Origin: an uncultured Rheinheimera sp.
Lineage (GTDB): Bacteria > Pseudomonadota > Gammaproteobacteria > Enterobacterales > Alteromonadaceae
NCBI GenBank assembly: GCA_943913835.1
Contig: CALTZU010000097.1
Span: 1-13,448 of the forward strand
DNA length: 13,448 bases
Reading direction: 5' to 3'
This document shows positions 6,599-13,448 of the stretch, piece after piece. A program made the translations under genes and the position numbers. The notes beneath the pieces were generated by a model, which saw nothing but the letters and a program-made list of their open reading frames with translations, was not told where the DNA came from and made no database searches. Position 1 is the first letter of the stretch. Each line of letters opens with the position of its first letter.

Positions 6599-9500
6599 AT
6601 GATCCGCATTGAAGCATTACCAGCCCCTTCCTCCGGCACAGATTTGAAACAATGGGGTCGTTTATCCGGCGCCGCCTTACCATGGGCCATTTATCAGCTG
6701 TATCAACGCCAGCAAGGCCTTTATATTGTCATAGTACCGGACACCACCACTGCCCTTCGTTTAGAGCAGGAGCTGATGGTGTTTTTCCATGACAATGCCG
6801 CTGATGTCTGGACTTTCCCCGACTGGGAAACTTTACCTTATGACGTATTCTCACCGCATCAGGACATAATTTCACAGCGGATAAAAACCTTGTATAGCCT
6901 ACCCAGATTGCAGCATGGTGTAGTGATAGTTCCACTTAACACCGCCTTGTTGCGTTTAACAGACTCCAGCTATTTGCAGCAATACAGTCTGGTGCTAAAA
7001 AAAGGTCAACAACTGGATTTATCAGCGCTGCGTCAGCAATTAGCCGCAGTGGGTTATCGTGCTGTGGATCAGGTGATGGAACATGGCGAATTTTCAGTAA
7101 GAGGCTCTTTACTCGATTTATATCCTATGGGCAGCAGCCTGCCTTATCGCATTGACTTTTTGGACGATGAAATCGACGGTATTCGCCTGTTTGATCCGGA
7201 TAATCAACGCACTGTAAAACAAGTTAATGAAATTGAGCTGTTACCTGCCCATGAGTTCCCGCAGGATAAAGCTGCAATAGAGCGTTTTCGCATTCGTTAT
7301 CGCGAGCGCTTCCCTGCCCGCAGCGAAAAAGAGTCACTGTACATGCAGGTCAGTCAGGGTCTGATGCCTGCTGGTATTGAATATTATCTGCCACTATTTG
7401 CTGAACAAACAGTGCCATTATTTTCCATGTTGCCGGAACAAGCCGTGATGCTGGCTGTGGGGGATTTGGAAGCCGCAGCCGAACGTTTCTGGCACGACTT
7501 ACAACGTCGATATCAGGACAGAGCTATAGACTTACTTAAGCCTATTCTGAAACCTCAGGAATTGTATTTAGCTGTTGATGAGTTTTTCGCCCAGTTAAAA
7601 CAATGGCCACGCCTGCGCTTAAGTCGGGCAGAATTGCCAGAGCGCGCCGGGCAATTCAACGCCGCTGTCACTGACCTACCAGAACTGACGGTGAATCATC
7701 AGTTAAAAAACCCATTGGAGAAGCTGCAGCAATTCATTGTTGCTATCAAAAAACAACAAGGCCGGATGCTGTTTTTTGTTGAATCTGAAGGCCGCCGCGA
7801 AAGCTTGTTGCAACTTATGCAGCGAAACCAGATCCGCTTGCAGCAGTTTGAGTCGGTGGAAGAGTTTTTAACTGATCAGGTTGATTTAGGCATAGTGATA
7901 GGTTCGCTGGAACAAGGCTGTTTACTCCATGCCAGTGCAGACCAATCGAAAGTCAAAGCAGACGAAGGCCCGCTGGCGTTAGTCAGTGAGAATGAGTTGT
8001 TTGGCCAAAAAGTTACCCAAAGACGTAAGCGCAAACACAGCCAGCAGATCTCAGGTGACACCATCATCCGTAATCTGGCCGAGTTGTCCGTTGGTCAGCC
8101 AGTGGTGCATTTACAGCACGGCATTGGCCGTTATCAGGGCTTGCAGGTGCTTGATGCGGCTGGTGTCAGCGCTGAGTTTGTCACCATTGAATACGCAGGT
8201 GGCAGCAAGTTGTATGTGCCTGTGTCATCCTTGCATTTAATCAGCCGTTATACGGGTTCTGATCAAGACAATGCTCCGCTGCATAAACTTGGCAATGACA
8301 GCTGGGAAAAAGCCCGGCGCAAAGCAGCGGAAAAAGTACGGGATGTAGCGGCAGAACTGTTGGACGTATATGCCCAGCGCGCCGCTCAAACCGGCTACGG
8401 TTTTAAACTAGACGCTGAACAATACGAAATTTTTGCCGACGGTTTCCCTTATCAGGAGACAGTGGATCAACTTGACGCTATAGCCGCAGTACTGGCCGAT
8501 ATGCAGGCAGAGCGAGCTATGGACAGACTGGTGTGCGGTGACGTAGGTTTTGGTAAAACTGAAGTCGCAATGCGGGCTGCTTTTGTAGCCGTTAATGACA
8601 ATAAACAAGTGGCTGTTTTAGTACCGACCACCCTTTTGGCACAACAACATTTTGAAAACTTCCGCGACCGTTTTGCCAATTGGCCGGTAAAAGTCGCTGT
8701 ACTGTCACGTTTTATCAGCGCCAAAGAGCAAAAAGCCATATTGGAAGAGGCAGAACAAGGCAAAGTGGATATCTTAATAGGTACCCATAAATTGCTGCAG
8801 GACGACATCAGGTTTAAAGACCTCGGTTTGCTTATTGTCGATGAAGAACACAGATTCGGAGTCCGGCAAAAAGATAAAATCAAAGCTTTGCGCGCTAATA
8901 TAGACATTCTGACGCTGACTGCCACTCCTATTCCCCGTACTTTAAATATGTCGATGTCTGGCATGCGCGATTTATCTATTATCGCCACACCACCTGCCAA
9001 ACGTTTAGCAGTGAAAACTTTTGTACGTGAATATGAAGAAGGCTTAGTACGCGAAGCCGTCTTAAGGGAAATTTCCCGTGGTGGCCAGGTCTATTTCCTG
9101 CATAATGACGTCGCGACTATTGAGAAAACCGCAGCAGATTTAGCTTTGCTACTCCCTGAAGCTTTGATAGGGATTGCTCATGGCCAGATGCGCGAGCGAG
9201 AGTTAGAGCAAATCATGGCTGATTTTTACCATCAGCGTTTTAACCTGCTGCTCTGCTCCACAATTATCGAAACCGGCATAGACGTGCCTACAGCCAACAC
9301 TATTATTATTAACAGAGCAGACAATTTTGGTCTGGCCCAGTTGCACCAGTTGCGGGGGCGGGTTGGTCGTTCGCACCATCAGGCCTATGCCTACTTATTA
9401 ACACCACCACCGAAACGCCTGACCAAAGATGCGGAAAAACGTCTTGAAGCCATTTCAGCCCTGGAAGATCTGGGAGCTGGTTTTGCGCTTGCCAGTCAGG

Positions 9501-10108
9501 ACATGGAAATTCGTGGTGCGGGTGAGTTATTAGGTGACGAGCAAAGTGGCCAGATTGAGTCTGTTGGCTTTAGTTTATATATGGAAATGCTGGAACAGGC
9601 AGTTGAAGCTTTGAAAGCTGGCAAAGAACCCAGTCTGGATGCACTTTTGAACCAACAAACCGAATTGGATATGAAACTGCCTGCCCTGCTGCCTGATGCA
9701 TATATACCTGACGTCAGCTTACGTTTGTCTTTTTACAAGCGTTTAGCCTCCTGTCGTGACGAGCAGGAATTGGACGATGTGCAGGTCGAATTGATCGACC
9801 GTTTTGGCTTATTACCGGACGCAGCAAAAAATTTGGTCAAAATCACAGAGTTAAAAATGCAGGCACAGCAGCTTGGCATTAAACGACTGGAAGCCAACAG
9901 CAAAGGTGGTGTGCTAGAATTCGGCGAACGGACTACAGTCAACCCCTCCTACATTATTCAGCTTATTCAGACTCAGTCGAAAGTCTTTAAGCTGGAGGGA
10001 GGAACTAAACTGAAATTTATCAAAGATTTACCTGATACCAATAGCAGATTCGCTTTTGTCAGCTTCATGCTGGACGACTTTGCTAAACATCAGACAGGAG
10101 CATCATGA
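6599..10108 (+). CDS. mfd: Mfd, transcription-repair coupling factor
   Basis: Mfd binds RNA polymerase stalled at DNA lesions, pushes it off with an ATP-driven translocase and recruits UvrA to begin nucleotide excision repair. The protein has 1169 residues (E. coli: 1148) and appears collinear with the E. coli protein. Domains: a UvrB-like module (about 1-350) with the UvrA-contact block EHGEFSVRG...YRIDF; the RNA-polymerase interaction domain (about 488-565) with HLQHGIGRYQGL from H504; RecA-like translocase domains with Walker A GDVGFGKT (647-654), DEEH (748-751), LTATPIPRT and RGRVGR (919-924); and the C-terminal D7 region (about 1020-1165). All motor motifs are intact. ATG 6599 has only a weak GAG/AAGAA upstream. 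No clear promoter is visible in the 24 bp between the preceding terminator and the start. The stop overlaps the csiV start as ATGA. Confidence 0.98.
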   Translation: MIRIEALPAPSSGTDLKQWGRLSGAALPWAIYQLYQRQQGLYIVIVPDTTTALRLEQELMVFFHDNAADVWTFPDWETLPYDVFSPHQDIISQRIKTLYSLPRLQHGVVIVPLNTALLRLTDSSYLQQYSLVLKKGQQLDLSALRQQLAAVGYRAVDQVMEHGEFSVRGSLLDLYPMGSSLPYRIDFLDDEIDGIRLFDPDNQRTVKQVNEIELLPAHEFPQDKAAIERFRIRYRERFPARSEKESLYMQVSQGLMPAGIEYYLPLFAEQTVPLFSMLPEQAVMLAVGDLEAAAERFWHDLQRRYQDRAIDLLKPILKPQELYLAVDEFFAQLKQWPRLRLSRAELPERAGQFNAAVTDLPELTVNHQLKNPLEKLQQFIVAIKKQQGRMLFFVESEGRRESLLQLMQRNQIRLQQFESVEEFLTDQVDLGIVIGSLEQGCLLHASADQSKVKADEGPLALVSENELFGQKVTQRRKRKHSQQISGDTIIRNLAELSVGQPVVHLQHGIGRYQGLQVLDAAGVSAEFVTIEYAGGSKLYVPVSSLHLISRYTGSDQDNAPLHKLGNDSWEKARRKAAEKVRDVAAELLDVYAQRAAQTGYGFKLDAEQYEIFADGFPYQETVDQLDAIAAVLADMQAERAMDRLVCGDVGFGKTEVAMRAAFVAVNDNKQVAVLVPTTLLAQQHFENFRDRFANWPVKVAVLSRFISAKEQKAILEEAEQGKVDILIGTHKLLQDDIRFKDLGLLIVDEEHRFGVRQKDKIKALRANIDILTLTATPIPRTLNMSMSGMRDLSIIATPPAKRLAVKTFVREYEEGLVREAVLREISRGGQVYFLHNDVATIEKTAADLALLLPEALIGIAHGQMRERELEQIMADFYHQRFNLLLCSTIIETGIDVPTANTIIINRADNFGLAQLHQLRGRVGRSHHQAYAYLLTPPPKRLTKDAEKRLEAISALEDLGAGFALASQDMEIRGAGELLGDEQSGQIESVGFSLYMEMLEQAVEALKAGKEPSLDALLNQQTELDMKLPALLPDAYIPDVSLRLSFYKRLASCRDEQELDDVQVELIDRFGLLPDAAKNLVKITELKMQAQQLGIKRLEANSKGGVLEFGERTTVNPSYIIQLIQTQSKVFKLEGGTKLKFIKDLPDTNSRFAFVSFMLDDFAKHQTGAS

Positions 10109-11184
10109 AACATCTGCGTCTAACATCGCTGGGTTTAGGCTTAGTCGCTTTATTTGCATCAAATGCAGCCTTCGCCAATAGCTGGTATGAAATAGAATTA
10201 ATAGCTTTTAGCCGCAGTGCGGACAAAAGTTTAAAAGAGCAGTTCGAAGCGCCAACCACAGAGTTAAAAACCAACAATGTGATGGATTTAATGCGTCCTT
10301 TGGTGCAGCCCGCTTTGGCTGATTTAATCAAAGCTGTTCCGGCTTGCGTTCCACCGGGGCCAGCAGCACCAGTAGGATCAGCAGTGGACACTAAGGCACT
10401 GTCAGTGACCACACAGCAGCAAATTCAGCAACTTTTAATTGAGCACCAGCAAAGCACACAGGCAAAGCCCGCAGCAGACACATTAGACGTGCAGTTGGAG
10501 TCAGAACCTGTGGCCGCATCTTTGTATCAACTGAATTTCCAGAATTGCCAAATGGAGCAGTGGGATGCAGATGGACAACTGATCAGCAGAGCTTTAACCG
10601 CTGAAGAATTGGCGTTACAACTACCGGCACCAGCGCAAATTCCTGCGACCTTCACCGGCGATGGACTGGCACAAGACACAGCTTATCTGGTAGGCCCCAA
10701 TGATTTGCAACTGAAAAACCTCGCGTATCAACTACAACGTGAATCAGGTAAACAACTGTTATTGCACACAGCATGGCGTCAGCCATTAATTTCAGGCCGT
10801 AACAGCCGCACTCGCTGGTATGCAGGTCTGCATCAAACTGAAACCAACATTGAAGCAGAAACAGAACAGACTATAGACTTAATGCAACAGGTTCAGCAGC
10901 AACTAGCCGCAGTGCAACAAGGTCAAAGCAGCTTGCAATTGTGGTACAGTCCGTGGCAATTTGATTCACTATTACAATTACGCCTAGGGCGCTTTATTCA
11001 ATTGGACGGTACTTTTTATCTGCGTCAGACTGACGACACGAACCAACCAGCGCAAATTGCGGTAAAACAAAGTGCGCGGCTAACTTTAGGTCAAATTCAC
11101 TATCTGGATCATCCACGTTTAGGAGTGATTATTCAGGTAAAACGCTTTACACCGCCTGCGGATACTGTGGCGAAAACAATTTAA
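10105..11184 (+). CDS. csiV: CsiV family peptidoglycan-binding protein
   Basis: The 359 residues begin with a Sec signal peptide (1-24, cleavage after AFA) and the family opening WYEIELIAFSR (27-37). Near the C-terminus LTLGQIHYLDHPRLGVIIQVKRF (327-348) is the second conserved block. From memory, CsiV of Vibrio cholerae is a periplasmic peptidoglycan-binding protein needed for cell-wall synthesis by PBP1A with its activator LpoA, and it also lies beside mfd. The middle (about 85-135) is rich in Pro, Ala and Gln and probably flexible. The mature protein has two cysteines, C81 and C148, which could form a disulfide. The ATG overlaps the mfd stop by four bases, and AGGAG six nt upstream makes a strong ribosome site inside mfd. 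The product name rests on motif resemblance and neighbourhood. Confidence 0.8.
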   Translation: MKHLRLTSLGLGLVALFASNAAFANSWYEIELIAFSRSADKSLKEQFEAPTTELKTNNVMDLMRPLVQPALADLIKAVPACVPPGPAAPVGSAVDTKALSVTTQQQIQQLLIEHQQSTQAKPAADTLDVQLESEPVAASLYQLNFQNCQMEQWDADGQLISRALTAEELALQLPAPAQIPATFTGDGLAQDTAYLVGPNDLQLKNLAYQLQRESGKQLLLHTAWRQPLISGRNSRTRWYAGLHQTETNIEAETEQTIDLMQQVQQQLAAVQQGQSSLQLWYSPWQFDSLLQLRLGRFIQLDGTFYLRQTDDTNQPAQIAVKQSARLTLGQIHYLDHPRLGVIIQVKRFTPPADTVAKTI

Positions 11185-11211
11185 GCAGTTAAATAACACA
11201 AGGAATCTGTT

Positions 11212-11463
11212 ATGAAAAAAATCGTGGTTTTGCTGATAACACTGGGCCTATTAGGAGCATGCAGTAAACTGACACAAGACAACTATAATCAAGTCAAAGC
11301 TGGTATGACTTATGATGAAGTGACGCATATTTTGGGCAAAGCCACTCACTGCGAGGAAGCCATTGGAACAAAAAGCTGTCGCTGGGGTGACGATGCTAAA
11401 AATATCAAAATCACGTTTTTAGCAGACCGCGCCACAGTATTTTCTAATCAGGGTATTCAGTGA
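11212..11463 (+). CDS. Small DUF3862 lipoprotein, BamE-like fold likely
   Basis: This is an 83-residue lipoprotein precursor. A short basic and hydrophobic leader ends in the lipobox LGAC (14-17), so Cys17 is the probable lipidation site. The next residue is Ser, not Asp, so LolCDE should send it to the outer membrane. The mature part reads NYNQVKAGMTYDEVTHILGKATHC; the G-M-x-(Y)-x-x-V-x-x-x-L-G pattern is shared by DUF3862 and other BamE/SmpA-like small lipoproteins. Two further cysteines (C47, C56) flank an AIGTKS turn and may form a disulfide. The function is unknown. It follows csiV by 27 bp with its own AAGGAA ribosome site and is followed by a strong terminator, so it is probably the last gene of an mfd-csiV-lipoprotein transcript. 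Confidence 0.83.
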   Translation: MKKIVVLLITLGLLGACSKLTQDNYNQVKAGMTYDEVTHILGKATHCEEAIGTKSCRWGDDAKNIKITFLADRATVFSNQGIQ

Positions 11464-11479
11464 TCTTGATCAAAATACC

Positions 11480-11505
11480 AAAGGGGGCCAGTTGCGCCCC
11501 TTTTT
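11480..11505 (+). terminator. Intrinsic terminator after the DUF3862 lipoprotein gene
   Basis: AAAGGGG (11480-11486) pairs with CCCCTTT (11497-11503) around a 10-nt loop and runs into five T (11501-11505). It begins 17 nt after the lipoprotein stop and ends 19 nt before the radD start codon. Confidence 0.88.
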
Positions 11506-11524
11506 GTATTTATGACCCACCGTT

Positions 11525-13267
11525 ATGCTGCAATTAAGAGATTATCAACAACAAGCAGTCCAGGCCGTACTGGTGCATTTTCGTCAAAAGCAGGATGCAG
11601 CTGTACTGGTATTACCCACAGGTGCAGGTAAAAGCTTAGTCATAGCCGAACTGGCGCGACTGGCTCGGGGTCGGGTACTGGTGCTGGCTCATGTCAAAGA
11701 GCTGGTGGAACAAAATCACGCAAAATATCAAAGTTATGGCTTAGAGGCAGCCATTTTTTCCGCTAGTCTGGGTCGTAAGGAGACTGCGGCAAAAGTGGTA
11801 TTTGCTTCAGTACAGTCGGTCGCACGAAACCTGAGTGAGTTTACCGAGCAATTTAGCTTACTTGTAATAGACGAATGTCATAGAGTTGGCGATAACGAAG
11901 ACAGTAGTTACTTAAAAGTGATCCGGGCGTTGCAGACGCAAAACCCAGATTTAAAAGTACTGGGCTTAACAGCGACACCCTATCGGCTTGGGTCAGGCTG
12001 GATCTATCAATACCACAGCCGAGGTCTTATCCGTACCACTGAACAGCGTTTTTTTAAGTACTGCATCTTTGATTTGCCTATTCGGTTTTTATTGGGCGAA
12101 GGTTATCTAACGCCAGCAATATTAATGGATGCTCCTGTATTAAGTTACGACTTTGCAGGTTTAAAGCCCACAGCCAGCGGCTATTTTAAAGAAGCGGATT
12201 TGGATTTACGTATTAATCAGCAACAACGCGCCACACCTCAGATCATTCAGCAAGTGATACAACATGCTCAAAACCGCACCGGCGTGATGATTTTTGCCGC
12301 TACCACAGCTCATGCACGGGAAATACTGAGCTATTTACCGGCTAGCCAAACCGCCTTGATTTTAGGCGACACGCCACAAAAAGAACGGGATGCATTAATT
12401 CAGAGTTTTAAACAAAAAAAGCTGAAGTATCTGGTCAACGTGGCTGTGTTAACTACAGGTTTTGATGCGCCTCATATAGATTTAATAGCTATTTTACGCC
12501 CCACTGAATCCGTCACTTTGTACCAACAAATTGTGGGCCGGGGTCTGAGATTAAGTCCTGGGAAAATTGATTGTCTGGTACTGGATTATGCCGGAAACAG
12601 GTTTAATCTGGAGCAGCCTGATATAGGGGAATTGCGACCAGAGCCAGGCACAGAGCTGGTGACTGTCCCCTGCCCTTTGTGTGGTTTTTTTAATAACTTT
12701 TGGGGCAAAACAGACGACAGAGGTTTAGTGTTGGAGCATTATGGTCGCCGTTGCCAGGGCTACCAAGAAGATGATTCGGCCTCACCTCAAGCCTGCGGTT
12801 ACCGTTTTAAAGCCAAGTTTTGTCCGGACTGCGGAGCAGAGAATGATATTGCGGCCCGTCACTGTGGTGACTGTGGGTTGGTGTTGGTCGACCCCGACAA
12901 AAAACTCAAAGAAGCTTTGAGCTTAAAAGACGCCTTAGTGCTTTACGTCACTCGAATGCAATTACAAAGCCACCAAACTAAAGAAGGCAGAAGCTCACTC
13001 AAAGTCAGTTATTTTTCTGCGGATGGTGCAGAAATAGCCGAATACTGGAGTCTGCAGACCAAAGCGCAAAAACAAAAATTCTTAACATTGTTTGTGCCGC
13101 CTCACCTGGTAGACAGACACAGGCCCTTCACTGATGCAACTATTCACAAAGTGCTGCAACAAGCCCACAGATTTCAGCCTCCATCAGCCGTCATAGCGCG
13201 TAAGGAGGGGCGATTCTGGCATATTCGTGACAAGCTGTTTCAAATAACGGTCAAAGAAGCCGAATAA
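11525..13267 (+). CDS. radD: RadD (YejH) superfamily 2 DNA repair helicase-like ATPase
   Basis: RadD is an SF2 ATPase that works with RecA and SSB in recombinational repair in E. coli. The 580 residues (E. coli: 586) appear collinear with YejH/RadD. Motifs: Q-motif-like LRDYQQQAV (4-12), Walker A PTGAGKS (31-37), DECH (116-119), LTATPYR, VLTTGFDAPH and VGRGLR (337-342). Eight cysteines after the motor form two sets of four: C383, C386, C410, C424 and C433, C436, C447, C450, as in CPxC-type zinc sites. The C-terminal region (about 470-580) matches the rest of RadD. The start at ATG 11525 fits the E. coli N-terminus, but no Shine-Dalgarno is visible upstream. A terminator ends 19 nt before it, so it either has a promoter I cannot recognise or is expressed by read-through. 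No hairpin terminator is visible after the stop. Confidence 0.95.
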   Translation: MLQLRDYQQQAVQAVLVHFRQKQDAAVLVLPTGAGKSLVIAELARLARGRVLVLAHVKELVEQNHAKYQSYGLEAAIFSASLGRKETAAKVVFASVQSVARNLSEFTEQFSLLVIDECHRVGDNEDSSYLKVIRALQTQNPDLKVLGLTATPYRLGSGWIYQYHSRGLIRTTEQRFFKYCIFDLPIRFLLGEGYLTPAILMDAPVLSYDFAGLKPTASGYFKEADLDLRINQQQRATPQIIQQVIQHAQNRTGVMIFAATTAHAREILSYLPASQTALILGDTPQKERDALIQSFKQKKLKYLVNVAVLTTGFDAPHIDLIAILRPTESVTLYQQIVGRGLRLSPGKIDCLVLDYAGNRFNLEQPDIGELRPEPGTELVTVPCPLCGFFNNFWGKTDDRGLVLEHYGRRCQGYQEDDSASPQACGYRFKAKFCPDCGAENDIAARHCGDCGLVLVDPDKKLKEALSLKDALVLYVTRMQLQSHQTKEGRSSLKVSYFSADGAEIAEYWSLQTKAQKQKFLTLFVPPHLVDRHRPFTDATIHKVLQQAHRFQPPSAVIARKEGRFWHIRDKLFQITVKEAE

Positions 13268-13418
13268 GTTCTGATTTCTATACAAATAGGAAATTCTTTT
13301 AGTTTAGTACTGGGCAAAGCCTACAAAAATCGCTAATAATCAAGATGTTCAGCTATTCATCAAATAACATGATACAACAAACAAATAGTTTTTCTTTTTT
13401 GTCACAGGGTTGCAGTTT
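13268..13418. other. 151-bp AT-rich intergenic spacer
   Basis: The spacer between radD and the next gene holds no open frame, no hairpin with a T-run and no convincing promoter pair. A loose inverted repeat ATGTT...AACAT lies in its middle. An AGGG about nine nt before ATG 13419 is a plausible ribosome site for the next gene. Confidence 0.5.
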
Positions 13419-13448
13419 ATGTCAAACGAAAACGCGTTATTAAGCTTG
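13419..13448 (+). CDS. Start of an unidentified gene, cut by the right edge
   Basis: ATG 13419 opens a frame that stays open for ten codons to the edge (MSNENALLSL). AGGG lies about nine nt upstream and the preceding 150 bp is non-coding and AT-rich, as expected before a gene. Ten residues are too few to name a family. Confidence 0.5.
   Translation, partial: MSNENALLSL

Noticed and set aside
8467..9000. Minus-strand open frame of 177 codons inside mfd
   Set aside because: Antisense to the conserved Mfd translocase domain; its Ser-rich translation is typical of a shadow frame.
10083..10412. Minus-strand open frame across the mfd-csiV junction
   Set aside because: Antisense to the csiV signal peptide and no ribosome site or family motif seen.
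11461..11472. Short inverted repeat TGATC-TT-GATCA at the lipoprotein stop codon
   Set aside because: Arms of five bases with a two-nt loop are too short and common to support an operator or hairpin.
11512..11565. Earlier ATG just upstream of radD
   Set aside because: Out of frame with RadD by one base; its frame shows no family resemblance.
1..13448. CRISPR array, tRNA or rRNA genes, insertion sequence, prophage or defence island
   Set aside because: No regularly spaced direct repeats, no RNA gene signatures, no transposase, integrase or phage protein; nearly all the DNA is taken up by conserved housekeeping genes.

Overview
This 13.4 kb window looks like ordinary chromosomal backbone of a Gram-negative gammaproteobacterium. 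The protein texts of LolC, LolD, LolE, Mfd and RadD resemble, from memory, the E. coli proteins along their whole length. The gene order lolCDE / PilZ protein / mfd / csiV is one I associate with Vibrio and Alteromonadales-type genomes. A Rheinheimera- or Alishewanella-like host is my best guess, but this is not proven by the sequence.

Layout from left to right. (1) comEC on the minus strand: the DNA-uptake channel gene starts with GTG at 1955 and runs off the left edge. (2) A divergent DUF2062 membrane protein (1981-2514), only 25 bp from comEC. (3) A hairpin at 2490-2520 with T-runs on both sides, which probably ends both the DUF2062 gene and the lol operon. (4) lolC-lolD-lolE on the minus strand (5709 down to 2547), the inner-membrane machine that extracts lipoproteins. 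(5) A divergent 86-bp promoter region whose two -10 boxes occupy the same base pairs. (6) A gene for an atypical PilZ-like protein (5796-6437), followed by a 79-bp imperfect palindrome and an intrinsic terminator. (7) mfd-csiV-DUF3862 lipoprotein (6599-11463) on the plus strand, tightly packed and closed by a strong terminator. (8) radD (11525-13267). (9) A 151-bp spacer and the first ten codons of another gene at the right edge.

Two themes run through the region. One is DNA handling: ComEC for uptake, Mfd for transcription-coupled repair, RadD for recombination and crossover processing. The other is envelope building: LolCDE sorts lipoproteins, CsiV supports peptidoglycan synthesis, and the small DUF3862 lipoprotein is a likely LolCDE client. 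The two themes meet in the mfd-csiV pair, whose reading frames overlap by ATGA.

I found no mobile element with a transposase, no CRISPR array, no tRNA or rRNA gene, no prophage and no defence genes. I see no convincing new multi-gene system. The points worth a second look are small ones: the interlocked divergent promoters, the palindromic repeat before mfd, the degenerate PilZ motif, and the possibly leaderless GTG start of comEC.
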